Below, piece after piece: positions 1 through 11,340 of a stretch of 64,000 bases of DNA. A program made the translations under genes and the position numbers. Position 1 is the first letter of the stretch, and every line of letters begins with the position of its first letter. Where the stretch lies: the NCBI GenBank assembly GCA_023052935.1, contig CM041297.1, positions 104,027,563 to 104,091,562 on the forward strand, in the 5' to 3' direction. This stretch comes from Piezodorus guildinii. Taxonomy: Eukaryota > Arthropoda > Insecta > Hemiptera > Pentatomidae. The notes beneath the pieces are model-generated. The model saw nothing but the letters and a program-made list of their open reading frames with translations. It had not been told where the DNA came from and did not search any database.

Positions 1-159
1 TTTAATACGAAAAATAAAACTAGTATTTCCTTAGAAAATTTAATTTTGATAATTGAGAAGTTGAGTTCCAATAGGTACTAGATATTCTAGGAAATTTCAC
101 AAATCCGCAAAAATCGTTCTTTGCTACATTATTAAATAAACTTATTTAATTATTTTCAA

Positions 160-760
160 ATTAAAATCTAACCATTTCAATAATGAACCTTTGTAATCGA
201 CAAAAAAAAAAAAATAAATAAATAACCACCCCTAGAAATTTTAGAGTTTTCGTTTCAAGACGCGTAGAATCCGAATAACGAATAAAAAACTAATCGGTTT
301 ATCCGCCGTCCGCGGCATTTCTCCGAAACTACTGGACCATTTTTTTTTTAAATTCCCTACAAAAATACTTGTCCATTCAACGAGGATCCTAACACCTAGT
401 CGTTGATATCTGGTTACTTATAAAATGGCGGTCGATTAAACGTGATTTTATTCATTAACTCAGTTATTTTGGGAGATAGAAACAAAATTGATTAGTGTTT
501 TTAACCAAAAAAACCGCGAATAATTTTAAAATAGTGAAAAAAGAAAAGAAAAAAAATTGAAATTTGTCACATAAATACGCTTATAATTCTTATAGTTATT
601 TTTGAAGGTAGAGAAAAGTGTGTATAGAGTTTTAGAATCAGTAAAGCGCGATAAACAAAAAAAAAAAAAAAAAAAAAAAAAAAAGGAAAATGAAAACAAT
701 TGAAATCTCGCTTATATATATGCTTGTAACTACGTTAGTTTCGAAGATAAAGAAAAAAAT
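160..760. repeat. Interspersed repeat family E, copy 1
   Basis: AT-rich repeat that shares a long stretch with 46880-47290: an A-run, then 'tttcaagacgcgt', 'ccgtccgcggcatttctc', and later 'cagttattttgggagata'. Within the copy, the phrase around 'cataaatacgcttataa' followed by 'tagttatttttgaag' recurs, and again at 1020-1180, so the element has internal tandem structure. No ORF is present. The class is unknown; a non-autonomous transposon or degenerate LINE UTR are both possible. Confidence 0.55.
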
Positions 761-814
761 CATTATTGTTTTTTAACTGAATTATATAATAATAATAATA
801 AAATGCTTACCGAA

Positions 815-975
815 CCTTAATAAAATCCTCTCATCGACGCTTCGGCCTACCTTTCGGACGCCTACCAGTGTCGGAATACCAACCTTCTCGGAATCCGTTC
901 CTCACCAAGCCCAACAACTTTACGCGCCCATTTGACTCTCCGCGATGCTATCAACTCAATTATATTCACAGGGTA
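815..975 (-). pseudogene. Non-LTR retrotransposon RT C-terminal relic
   Basis: Reading the minus strand gives RRVKWARKVVGLGEERIPRR and, after a frame change, RRPKGRPKRR. This is the pattern at the C-terminus of many non-LTR polyproteins (R-W-x-G-H-V-x-R followed by a basic G-R-P-x-x-R-W segment). It is short, has an in-frame stop and a frameshift, and no RT core is nearby. The local GC content is clearly higher than the surrounding AT-rich DNA. The clade cannot be assigned. Confidence 0.45.
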
Positions 976-1009
976 CAAACTCCGCAATTCCGCTGAATTA
1001 TATTAAAGA

Positions 1010-1240
1010 GAAAAAATAAAAGAAAAAAAATTGAAATTGTTCACATAAATACGCTTACAACTCAGTTATTTTTAATCAGTAAAGAGCGATAAAAAAAAAA
1101 ATCATTTGTATATTCAAGCAACAAGTTAAAATAGAAGTAATTACAGCAAAAATCATTTATTATTGAAGATAGAGAAAAATCGAAAAGATTAATACAACGC
1201 GATGAACAAAGGACAAAAAAAAATCATCTTATATGGTCAA
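1010..1240. repeat. Family E, partial copy
   Basis: Repeats the segment seen at 545-760: a lysine-codon-like A/G stretch, 'attgaaattgttcacataaatacgctta', 'cagttatttttaat' and 'agtaaagagcgataaa'. It lies directly after the LINE relic, so the relic may have inserted into one family E element. No coding capacity is visible. Confidence 0.4.
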
Positions 1241-2137
1241 GCTACAACTTATTTTTTGCTTTTAGTGTTATTTGGTAGAGAATTGAATTTGGACTAAATG
1301 AGAAAAGAATCTTTGAAATTGGTTAACTACTAGCTTTGAATTAGTGCTTCTCATATTACTTAATATCAACAGTTATACCCTAATATTGTTATTTGGAAAT
1401 AATAAACCATTGTGTAATAATTTGCAGCGTTGTTTTTTACTATTTTAATAACACTATTTTATAGTTATGTAATGGAATGATTTTGTATGATTTGGAACGA
1501 TCATCCTAAATCGACTTTTTAAAATACTTGAATTTTGAGAATTAGATAAAATTAAATAGACGATTATTTAATTTAAATGATTAGAATACAAATATATCAA
1601 AATATCAATTTCGTAGAAATTTCATTTCTTTATTTTTTATTTTTTGGCTGGTTCAATGGAAAACAAGCATTTTTCAACCATTTTTAATATGCACATATTC
1701 TACATTTTAATTACGTGAGTACTATAGCTGCAAGTGTGCTCTGCCCATGAGAAAACAAACATTGACAGGATTTATTATTTTCCATAATATTTTTTCTTTT
1801 TTTCAATTTGTTTGTTTGTTTTTTAAGGATCTTTTAAATGAATTCAGAGGTGGCTACGCAAAACTTGAATTACAGAAGGTCAAGATTATTCGATGAGAAA
1901 TTCTCACAGTTATTTTAGATCATTGAGTCATTGAAGGCTTTATTTTGTTCTTTAACACTTCCGATATCATGAACATAATTTTTATTTAAAATTTATAGAA
2001 TGCATGTTATTATTATCAGTACTTATGTCTTAATATAATTGTTAATATCATTATAAATAATGAGTAGAAATTCTCGATCATAATATTATATAATACAAGA
2101 ATAAGGAAAGCAAAGAAAAAATAAAATAAAATAAATC
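1240..2137. other. AT-rich intergenic DNA, nothing recognised
   Basis: No ORF of gene-like composition, repeat copy or RNA gene could be supported in this stretch. It is AT-rich with short homopolymers. Confidence 0.5.
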
Positions 2138-2307
2138 TGCTGAGCGTAACACACGACTTTCACCTACCTCCGTCGTTTAGGAATTTTCAAATACAAAAAA
2201 ATAGGATAAAAAATTGTTAATAATAAATAACCTAGAGTTTTAATAGAAAAACGTGCGTTTTATAATTTATTATATTATTATTTACGACAATCAGTTGGTT
2301 TTATGGG
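2138..2307 (+). repeat. Family A repeat, truncated copy
   Basis: Starts with the family's left terminus (ctg..gcgtaacacacg then actttcacctacctccg). It runs about 170 bp and is cut off where the duplicated segment beginning 'ttactaacagcacacg' starts. Confidence 0.65.
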
Positions 2308-2309
2308 AT

Positions 2310-3128
2310 TTTACTAACAGCACACGTTACTTCCAATCCTCTTTCTCGTAGAGAAGTTAGTTTTGTTTTGATAGCGGGAACCCATTGAAATTAATAAATA
2401 CTCCTGGAATTCTCATTCCTGCAATATTATGAGACTTTTTCTTCTCACAATAATTTATATGTTTATCAAAATGGAAACAAGATAAAATATATTTAAAAAA
2501 CAGAGTCAAAGATTCAAGGTTAAAAACCCAAAATATGCTCCTAGATTTGAGAAACATTGTTACTCAAGAATGGAGTACCGAGAAGAAACCTAGGTTTTTG
2601 ATAGGAAGGAAATAAAGCTACTTCCTCTAACAAAGTAAAATTATTTTTATTTTTTAAATGAATAAATAATACTATTCCAGTTCATGATAGAAAGGGATCG
2701 ATTCAAAAGTAATTAATGCAATTTAATAATAATCTGGTGCTCGCAACATAAGTCTTTCACGTACCTCTGTAGTTAAAATCAATTTAAGATTTTTTAAATA
2801 CACTTAAAGATGAAAATAAATTGTTAAAGAATTAATTACACTGAGTTTCAACGGAAACGTATTTTATTTAATAATGTATTATATTATTATCAAACACAAT
2901 CAGTTACTTTGCTTTTCATCACTCTCCGTTAACTTTTACAATTGTCTGTATAAGCTAACCTTTTTTCTGAAATCTTTAGCTTCCCAACGGTATATCATAC
3001 GTCTATATTACTGTATTTATGTTTTAAAAAAATGGCATTAAATTTTTTTTTTTAGTGTTCTCCTTTAGTTGAATATCAAATTCGTTCAGGTTTTATATTA
3101 TTCCATTTTTTATTAACAAGATGATATG
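2310..3128. repeat. Segmental duplication, copy 1 (partner 9313-10132)
   Basis: About 819 bp that recur in the same orientation at 9313-10132 with only scattered differences by eye. Both begin 'tttactaacagcacacg' and lose similarity after 'aacaagatgatatg'. The first ~420 bp match no other part of the window. The remainder is the left part of a family A element. Confidence 0.85.
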
Positions 3129-3555
3129 GTTAATTTATTTAAATTTACAAAATTAATAGTACTTAAAATGTAGACTGTTTGAATCAGAATAAAACTTATA
3201 TCATATTACAACCCATTCAATTTTGCAGGAGCCCTTTTTCAAAAAATCGTGAAGTAAAAAGGGGCAAAATGCATAGTATAAAGTGTCTCTTCTGGTTAGC
3301 CAATTTTGATGAATAAGTTGCTGTAACATCTCGGGCATAGACGCGGTTAAATTTGAAATTTCAGTTTTATACAACTAATCGTTTTTGCACTTAACTTACC
3401 ACATACACACGGAAGGACAGACCTTTTGCAGGACTTGGTTATTTGGACTCAGAAGACACTAAAACGAGTATTTCCGTTGAAAACTGTAATTAGAAAAATT
3501 TCACGATCGCAATTACTATATATTTCATGTATATGTAAATGGAAGTAAAAATTAA
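2732..3555 (+). repeat. Family A repeat, near full-length copy
   Basis: Begins 'atctggtgctcgcaac', followed by a variant of the terminal ACTTTCACTTAC. It ends with the family's right side ('ttccgttgaaaactg', 'ttcacgatcgcaat', then a decayed gtaa..tggaagtaaaa). No ORF. Overlaps the duplicated segment at its left half. Confidence 0.75.
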
Positions 3556-4220
3556 GCACTCCTTATTTATAAACACTTCACGTTCTCATAACCGAAAATG
3601 GCGGTTATTATTATAAATCTGTAGTGATCTTTGAAATATCCACATTTATAACAAAATTTAAAAGATCCCTTACAGGTGTAAAATAATTCATTCCAACATA
3701 TTAACCAATTAAAGATAGCAAGTTATTTGCAAATGCTCAAATAAATATTTAGCCGATTCATTTTAGTTTTTAGCGGTGGTAATAACATAGTTTATATAAT
3801 TGTTGTTTTACTATTTATAATGTGATGAAAATTGGATTGTAATATTATTTTATTGTTTTCAGCTTTAAATGAATAGTTCTGAAGATGAGGCAGTATGAAC
3901 CTTGAACCGTAAGTGCTATATTCATATTTATATTATTTTATGTTTGAAACAGTCTAAATTTATGTTAACAATTTAAATATCTATTGCGTCATTTTTTTAC
4001 TGATACAAACCTTTGAAATTATTAATACTTTTAGGATTAGCTGTATATCCTATTCCTTTATTGGCCCTTTTATAATTTTCCATATTGCCACATCCACGGT
4101 TATGACTAATATAATTACTTCTTTTATTCTATATTATGTTATGTTGTATTTTCCACATGTTATATTATTAGTATATTATTAACCCCTCCAAAAAAAAAAA
4201 AAAAAAATCAATGTAAATTT
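3556..4220. other. AT-rich DNA with a possible Penelope-like terminus relic
   Basis: Mostly featureless AT-rich sequence. At 3874-3900 the motif 'ctgaagatgaggca..gaaccttgaaccg' vaguely resembles the hammerhead-like termini seen at 28.1 kb, but the core is degraded. No gene is seen. Confidence 0.25.
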
Positions 4221-4221
4221 C

Positions 4222-4346
4222 TTTTTTATATTATATTATATATATATATTATATAATTTTTTATTATATATATATAATATATCAATCACTTATTTTGTTT
4301 ATTATCATAGTATAATTTTCAATATATCATATATATATATATTATA

Positions 4347-4407
<61 letters not shown>
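4222..4407. repeat. (TA)n-rich microsatellite tract
   Basis: Interrupted runs of TA/ATT over nearly 190 bp. The longest pure segments lie at about 4350-4407. It directly adjoins the 3' end of a minus-strand LINE remnant. Confidence 0.9.
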
Positions 4408-4695
4408 GAAATTTACAACTGTATAAAATAGAACAAGTAAATATGCTGAATTGATAAAACACATGAAATAAACATGTAGAGAAACTGCTCATTGGCAGCA
4501 CTCTTTAGTAATGGTCTAACAAAAGTCTCGAGGCCATCTTCTTTCCAGACGCCTCGCAGGATTATCAGGAATTGAAAGGAAGCAAGACTTGAAACTAATA
4601 GATTAGATGGGAGTGGAGTTTTTCATGGAAGGAGTGATACCAGCAATAGATGGAACATTAAAGTCATTGTGGATGATTTTATTCGTGACAAATTA
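4408..4695 (-). pseudogene. Jockey-type LINE, 3' end remnant
   Basis: On the minus strand this encodes a decayed ORF2 C-terminus (IIHNDFNVPSIAG, then IPDNPARRLERRWPRD) followed by a short 3' UTR. The PRRLKRRWPRDLL-like ending is typical of jockey-type polyproteins and recurs at 6405, 19381, 28190 and 58740. An in-frame stop is present, and everything upstream is lost, as expected for 5'-truncated LINE insertions. Confidence 0.7.
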
Positions 4696-5104
4696 AGAGC
4701 GTTAAGGATTTTTGAAGGATTTTGGATTGTAAGGATTGGATCGGGAAGAGTTTGATGGTTTAGTAAAGCCCCGAAGCTCAACTACGTAGGTCCAATAGGC
4801 CTTATGATAGTCATGTAAATGGGTCTTTTTGTAGTTAAGTGAAAGGTTAGAGCGTCTGTCTAGTGTGTTGGAGTAGCCGAATTCGCTAAGACTCCAAAGT
4901 GTTAATTATAATTTCTATATAAGTAATTATTCATAAGGGACTATTCCCGAATCAATAAAGAATTAATTATTATTTATTATAATATATGGATGGATTTTTT
5001 TTTTTGATTACCAAAGACCTAAGATTTGAATCGAAATCATATGGTCAGTATGGTGGATTTATTATGAAATAATATTTTTAATGAAAGTATAATTAATAAT
5101 AGCC

Positions 5105-5111
<7 letters not shown>
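4696..5111. other. Intergenic stretch, nothing recognised
   Basis: Moderately GC-richer at 4700-4900 and AT-rich afterwards. An AATAAA-type signal occurs near 4953. No ORF or repeat partner was found within the window. Confidence 0.4.

Positions 5112-5183
<72 letters not shown>
5112..5183. repeat. (TA)n microsatellite
   Basis: About 36 uninterrupted TA units. Confidence 0.97.
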
Positions 5184-5185
<2 letters not shown>

Positions 5186-5530
5186 CAGCCGTTTCATGGA
5201 GCAAGAGTTGGGAACAACATAATGCTACCTTCGAGAGACTAAATAGATGTAGCTGCTAGGAAGCGCTGTATTGAGGGGACCAATGGGCAGTGGCACACTT
5301 TAAGCTGCCTGAGGAGGACATATGTAGCCTTCAGGGATTTATTTTCGGGCCCTTATTGAGTCCAAGCCCTTTCAGCCCCCTCCTCAACTCCCCGCAACAA
5401 GATAAATTACTCGCCAGTGTTCTCCTTTCGCCCCGGCTACTCAGCGCGTCCAATACCGACTCTCCGTCTTCTCGCCCGTTCCGGGACTAGTCTTCCGTTC
5501 AAGGGTCTGAATAGGTCCCATCATTAGAAA
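5184..5530. other. GC-rich orphan segment
   Basis: A compact island with clearly higher GC than its surroundings. It contains a 66-codon open frame (5290-5490, plus strand) rich in Ser/Pro/Leu. The frame matches no family I recognise. It could be part of a mobile element's UTR, a decayed coding exon or a rare single-copy segment. It begins immediately after a (TA)n tract. Confidence 0.3.
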
Positions 5531-5857
5531 CAGAAAACCCTCAGGTTAGATGATTAACTTTTAGAACTTGAAGACAAAACAACTGCGAAATGATCCACTT
5601 TCAATTATAGTGAAAAAATAAATATTATCGCATGAAATCAATGTTCAAAAAAATTCAGAAAAAAGATTTTCAGAGCCTGAAAACAATTGGCGTATCCCTT
5701 AAACCGCAAAACGAAAAACAATGTTATAATTAGATAAAGCCAAGCCAGTTGTTGAAAAAGTATTCGACTAAAAAAAGTGAAATTGGAGTCATAAAATCGT
5801 ACTCTTAATATTCCGTTTTAATTTAACATATAACAAATCCATCTACATTACAAAAAA
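5531..5857. other. Intergenic stretch, nothing recognised
   Basis: AT-rich sequence with no supported feature. Confidence 0.4.
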
Positions 5858-6137
5858 AAACAAAAAAAAAAATCTGTACCTAGACATCCCATAAAGGGTC
5901 TTACGCTCAGTACATATAGAAATTAGCACTGTTTTGGGCCAAAGGCCGTGAAAGGAGTGATCAGGCCTCAATCGAGCTCAGCCGCCATGTTTTCCCCGAA
6001 TTTTCGGTACCCACTTTAAAGAGGCTGGGTCTGCCCCTAGTAGGGTCTCCATACCCTACAGTTGCCCCACGGCAGTATTAACAAATAAATAATATTCTGC
6101 CACAATCGGGATTCGAACTCAGGACGTTGTATTTTAT
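5858..6137 (-). repeat. tRNA-derived SINE family 1, copy 1 (head-truncated)
   Basis: Matches copies at 31520, 33735 and 44524. Shared blocks on the plus strand are 'ctgtacctmwacaacccatgaa', 'gtacccactttaaagagg', 'gggtctccatacc' and 'cgggattcgaactcagg'. The last is the complement of a tRNA B-box (GAGTTCGAATCCCG). The A-box end is missing, so this minus-strand copy is truncated at its tRNA head. An A/C-rich run lies at the opposite (tail) side. Confidence 0.75.
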
Positions 6138-6399
6138 TCAACTCAAATCTTATTCAAAGGAATGATAATATTTTTTTTTTAATCAGTAGCCTTTAAAAAT
6201 ATATACAAAGCCTACTTACAACTGGTGTATAATATGTAAATATTACGCTTCTGCTACAATTCAAAATGAACATTCTTTGATTAATTAAATTGTTTCATTC
6301 AGTTATCTAAACCGTATAAACTGTATTTACAATTTTTCATATGTGGACAACATTAATAATGCTTTTAAAATCCATTCATACAATTATAAGATTAATGGA

Positions 6400-6600
6400 A
6401 ATTTTTTTTTTATAATTATTTATTGATATTTACAACTGTATTGTACAACACATCTAGTAAATAGGCTAAAAGAATATAGTCACGAAAAGGACATGTAGAT
6501 AAGCTTCCCAATGGAAGCACTCTAAAAATATTCTAAACTAGAAGGTCTCGAAGCCATCTTATTTTCAGACGCCTCGGAAGATCAACAGGAACAAAAAACG
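6400..6600 (-). pseudogene. Jockey-type LINE, 3' end remnant
   Basis: Minus strand: the last codons of ORF2 (FRGVxK-type ending near 6560-6600) followed by a 3' UTR closely related to 47300-47405 ('ctattcactagatgtgttg', 'acaatacag'). It ends in an A-rich tail at 6400. 5'-truncated. Confidence 0.65.
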
Positions 6601-7262
6601 ATTTATTAACTTTTGTTTTTTTTTTGAATAAATCTGATGTTTTTAAATATACGTGTACGCCATCAATAAACTTTTCTTTTTTTTTCTATGCCTCGCCATT
6701 TCGGCTTTCGGCATAAGGGTTTAATGTTGATAATAACCAATCCATAAATTGGTTTAATGTTTATTGGTTTAGTACTAAGTTATCTGGTGAACTTATCACC
6801 ATATACATTAATAAAAAGAAAATGAATTCGATTTTTAACCAGCTTTAAATTTAGCTGTTAAACATCCTAGTAGTATTGTATTTTTTAAACTTACCAGAAT
6901 AGATTTTCGAACGTGGACAACGAGCCTAAATAGATGTTTTTGATAGAGTTATATTGAGATTGGCAATTGCGTCTTTTAAGATGAGATATGAAGGTCAGGC
7001 TATAGCGAGCTATCTTACATCTAACAATAAGTCAATGGGCTGATTACAATGGATCCAATAACAATCTAATGGAGCATTCAAACTTGACGTCATGTTCTCA
7101 GCAAGTCATAACTCATCCTTTAAACAGTGCATCACCTGTGCAATCATTATTAACTTTTTCTTTCATCTTAACAGCACAGACTTTTTCTATTAGAAACAAA
7201 TATCCCGTGGATAATAATGGAAAATTGCTTACGAGTCAAAAGAACTCGAATATGAGTAAATA
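6601..7262. other. AT-rich intergenic DNA
   Basis: No supported gene or repeat. Confidence 0.4.
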
Positions 7263-7267
7263 TAATA

Positions 7268-7415
7268 GGGGTACTCACTACGTTTGCTATAGCATGCTAT
7301 TTGTGTTATTTTGTAAACCCGTCGAGTTTCTACAGTAGTAGAACTCTGTAATACAATTGATGGGTTTAGCACAATAGCACAAATAGCATGCTATAGCAAA
7401 CGTAGTGAGTACCCG
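7268..7415. mobile_element. Palindromic MITE, copy 1
   Basis: A near-perfect hairpin. The left arm begins GGGTACTCACTACGTTTGC and the right arm ends with its complement. The arms run about 45 bp on each side of a central region containing 'gtcgagtttctacagtag'. It is flanked on both sides by TAATA (7263-7267 and 7416-7420), a plausible target-site duplication. The second copy is at 59871-60007. Too short to encode protein, so it must be non-autonomous. Confidence 0.85.
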
Positions 7416-7420
7416 TAATA

Positions 7421-7769
7421 TACATATTGCTAAACAAGGTGTACATTCTTTAAGGTGAAGGTCGAATTCTGTGAATAAAATTGGAGGCTGATATATACCT
7501 TCACCACTCTTTTATTAAAAATTAATGCACGGCGTTCATTAATCTTCAGGTGCAAAGGAATAATTTTATCTAGTGTGAGTGGATGCTTACAACCAAAAGC
7601 CTCATGTGTGAATAGTTTTATTGTTAAATTTCTAGTATTCTACTCAATATTTACGTATTATATTTCTGAATATCGTTCTTACTCCAAGTCAAGATTTATG
7701 TTTTTCAAATCTGATTTATCCTTAATTAGTTTAATTGTAACGTTTCTACATATATATTAATACTAACTA
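7421..7769. other. Intergenic stretch, nothing recognised
   Basis: AT-rich. A 61-codon open frame at 7575-7760 has no recognisable motif and its composition looks random. Confidence 0.4.
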
Positions 7770-7885
7770 TTTTTTTTTTTTAATTTAATGTCCCTTTGTG
7801 CTGATGTGGCTTATCGGACGATGCTAAGTGGGAATCCTAAATTTTGCCTATTCAGATTTAATTGGGATAGGGATTTTTTTTAAAC
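7770..7885 (-). repeat. SINE family 2, tail fragment
   Basis: Shares 'cggacgatgctaagtgg', 'tttgcctattcagattta' and 'attgggataggga' with the better copies at 16160, 24600, 56431 and 57890. Only the tail-side third of the element is present. Confidence 0.65.
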
Positions 7886-8007
7886 CTAGATTTTTTATTT
7901 CCTAACTAACCTATTAATTCCAAAATATTAAATCTTATTTCCTTTTATTATGTAATGATTAATTTTATGATCGGGCATAATTTATTATTGCCCGAAAATA
8001 CCATCTT

Positions 8008-8160
8008 ATTTTTACTTACAATTACCTATGTATGAAACATATAATGAGGGAAAGTATTGCGATTGTGAACATTTTGGAATTCCAGTTTTCAACAGAAATA
8101 CTCGTTTTTAGGTCCCTGAGTCCAAATAACTCTTCCAAACAAAAAATATAAGTAAAACCT
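8008..8160 (-). repeat. Family A repeat, fragment
   Basis: Contains the right-end signature in reverse orientation: 'gaaagtattgcgat', 'gaattccagttttcaac' and 'ccctgagtccaaataac'. The rest is absent. Confidence 0.65.
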
Positions 8161-9047
8161 TAAAGCGTTGTGAATAAAAAGAACTAATATGAAATATTTT
8201 TTATTGATATTTAAATTTTAGAAGAAATTTGACAACAGTAGATTTTCCTATCGGTGAAGAAGATAAAATATAAATATTTATTTATTTATGACTTCTAGAT
8301 ATAGAGGCAGATAAAGCAATGAAAAAAAAAACAGCAACAACACTGATAAATCATTTCAACGATGCTCAAATTAAAAAGAAAACAAAAACTGCTGACTCAA
8401 ACATGACACAATCAACATTTATTTGAGAACGAACCGTATAATTAATTATTAGTTTTAAAAATTCTTCAAAATTTTTAAATTGGATTGTTTTTAAGAAAGC
8501 TTATTCTAAATTTACTATATGAAATTCAATCATACATAGACAAGCCAGTGTATTAACATCGAGGTAAAAACATCGCTTCAAGTTTTCGAACGTAAGGTTT
8601 TGCATAAAAAATTAGATCTGAAAAAGCTTGCGGCAACTAGTGATCAAAGAAGATTATACCGCGCAGAATGAGGAAACTTGCAGCCCAATAGGCTTGTAAC
8701 GTTTTTAGGATTAGAGACGAACAAATCAAAACAATGTTGATATAGCGCTAAATGACTAGTAGACCGTAGCGTAGATGAGAGGATACCGTTAAGTCTGATC
8801 TTGGCGGCTGGAGCGGTATTCATTAGAGGAAATTGTTGGTTGAAATGTAGTAGCATCGGTATTGAATCTTTGAGTTCGCTAAACGCTATATTATTGCTGA
8901 TTTTATTTATATAAAGAGATCGTTCACAATGTATGGCAAATTCTATTTCCCTTTATTTAAATGATTTTTTTTTATCCAACAATAATTTTCGAATCAGAAC
9001 TCTCAACACCCATAAACGAACATATTTCGAGCTAAAACCCCAACTAA
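8161..9047. other. Intergenic stretch, nothing recognised
   Basis: Includes a GC-richer patch at 8630-8870 with a 70-codon minus-strand frame (8644-8856) of unknown nature. No domain or repeat similarity is visible. Confidence 0.35.
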
Positions 9048-9266
9048 TTAAGTAATGTGAAAATCTTCTTCAAATGACCGAGGTTTGTGTAAAGTTATGA
9101 CAGCTATTCCATCATATACGTCCCACCGGGAGAACTCGTTAATTGGAAGAATAGGGAAAGGTTCCTGATTAATTTCGCTTATTATATCAGGCAGTTCTCC
9201 AGCGAGCTGGAAAATATCCTCCATCATCCAGGGCAAACGTTGTACTTGTTTCCAGCCGGTCAGCAC
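9048..9266 (-). CDS. Coding-like fragment, unknown
   Basis: A 72-codon minus-strand frame of balanced composition (MLTGWKQVQRLPW.., then EPFPILPINEFSRWDVYD, ending FEEDFHIT). It looks more protein-like than other short ORFs nearby, with few Ile/Lys/Asn homopolymer residues and a normal mix of charged and aromatic residues. No family recognised. It sits just left of the duplicated segment that starts at 9313, so the upstream part of any gene may have been cut off. An exon, a retro-pseudogene fragment or chance are all possible. Confidence 0.25.
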   Translation of the reverse strand: MLTGWKQVQRLPWMMEDIFQLAGELPDIISEINQEPFPILPINEFSRWDVYDGIAVITLHKPRSFEEDFHIT

Positions 9267-9312
9267 TTCTCATACCCTTAGTGATCATTAGCACAGCCCA
9301 GCTCTATCAAAT

Positions 9313-10132
9313 ATTTACTAACAGCACACGTTACTTCCAATCCTCTTTCTCGTATAGAAGTTAGTTTTGTTTAGAAAGCGGGAACGCCCTGAAATTAATA
9401 AATGCTCATGGAATTCTCATTCCTGCAATATTATAAGACTTTTTCCTCTCACAATAATTTATATGTTTATCAAAATGGAAACAAGATAAAATATATTTAA
9501 AAAACAGAGTCAAAGATTCAAGGTTAAAAACCTAAAATATGCTCTTAGATTTGAGAAACATTGTTACTCGAGAATGGAGAACCGAGAAGAAATCTAGGTT
9601 TTTGATAGGAAGGAAATAAAGCTACTTCCTCTAACAAAGTAAAATTATTTTTATTTTTTAAATGAATAAATTATACTATTCCAGTTTATGATAGAAAGGG
9701 ATCGATTCAAAAGTAATTTATACAATTTAATAATAATCTGGTGCTCGCAACATAAGTCTTTCACGTACCTCTGTAGTTAAAATCAATTTTAGATTTTTTA
9801 AATACATTTAAAGATGAAAATAAATTGTTAAAGAATTAATTACACTGAGTTTCAACGGAAACATGTATTTTATTAATAATGTATTATATTATTATCAAAC
9901 ACAATCAGTTACTTTTGCTTTTCATCACTCTCCGTTAACTTTTAAAATTGTCTGTATGAGATAATCTTTTTTCTGAAATTTTTAGCTTTCCAACGGTATA
10001 TCATACGTCTATATTACTGTTTTTATGTTTTAAAAAAAATGCATTACAATTTTTTTTTAGTGTTCTCCTTTAGTTGAATATCAAATTCGTTCAGGTTTTA
10101 TATTATTCCATTTTTTATTAACAAGATGATAT
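9313..10132. repeat. Segmental duplication, copy 2 (partner 2310-3128)
   Basis: Same orientation as copy 1. It starts 'tttactaacagcacacg' and ends 'aacaagatgatatg'. Differences are scattered single bases and short indels. Includes a left-hand part of family A from 9736. At 10133 it jumps into a second, partly overlapping family A stretch, which is the duplication breakpoint. Confidence 0.85.
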
Positions 10133-10870
10133 GATAAAGAATTAATTACACTGAGTTTCAATGGAAACATGCATTTTATTAAATGATGTATTATATTATT
10201 ATCAAACAAAATCAATTACTTTTATCGGCTTTTAATCAGTCTCCGTTAACTTTTACAATTTCGTTTATAAGATAATATGTTTTCTAAAATCTCTAGCTTT
10301 CCAACGGTACCTTATACATTTATATTATTGTTTTTCTGTTCAAAAAACACGAAAAATTGCATACAAAAATATGTTTACTCCTTTCTCCTTTAGTTGTTTA
10401 GCGAGTTCGTTCAACTTATATATTTATTTATTTTTTATCAATCCTAATAAGATGATATTTTTCAAGGTCGTTTGCATTGCATAGAATCTACAAAAGTAAA
10501 GGTACTTTAGAGGAAGAAAATTTAAAATATCGGCGTTTAAGCCCTGTCAGACTGTATCAATCAGAATGAAACCTATATCATATTAAAGCCCATTAAAGTT
10601 TTCATCGATATAGTGAGTTTAATCAAAATATTTTTGAGAAAATCGTAAAAAGGTGCAAAAAGTAGGACTTCCGTTCAGGAGATTTTAGTGAATAAATTGC
10701 TGTGACATCTCGGGCGTATAGTTGTCCTAAATATGAAATTTCAGTATCATACGACTTTTATTTTTTGCGCTAGACGTAACACACACCGACCTTTTTGTGG
10801 GACTTGGTCATTGGACTTGTATTTTCGATAAAAACTGGAATTCAATAATTTTCACGATCGCAATACTTTT
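10133..10870 (+). repeat. Family A repeat, copy lacking the left terminus
   Basis: Begins inside the element at 'ataaagaattaattacac' and continues to the right end ('gataaaaactggaattc', 'ttcacgatcgcaatac'). It directly follows another family A left half, giving an overlapping left-half/right-body arrangement. Confidence 0.7.
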
Positions 10871-11340
10871 CCTTACGATACATTTTATATGTAGGTATGT
10901 CAAAGTAACAATAAACGGATGGAAGAAAAATAATTAATTTTTTTTTTTTTTTTGAGTTTTGATTCCTTAAAGTAAACGTATCGGATATAAAAAAATGTAA
11001 TGCAGGAAACTGATCTATAAACAAACAACTTCCATGAATAGCTGATTTTAATGGAAATATTTTCTTTCTTCGATTTAATACTGTAATTTCTTTAATATTA
11101 GTATCTATCATTCGTTGTAATACCACAGATATGAAGCAAGGAACGGTTTCTGGTTTAATTCTAAGGGATTTCAGAAATCAATCCGTTTTACAACTGAAAT
11201 ATGGATCACTTGAACCGACATAATATATCAATAAGATGGATTTTATGAAAACTCTTGAGGATTAATTTAAGCTATTATGTATTTATATGAAGGTAAAACC
11301 GAGAAAGGATAAGAAATCCGCAGATCTTCAAAGAAGGAAA
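10871..11340. other. Intergenic stretch, nothing recognised
   Basis: Holds a 94-codon minus-strand open frame (10842-11126) with a Lys run from a poly-T tract. No family similarity, and part lies inside family A, so it is not called as a gene. Confidence 0.35.
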
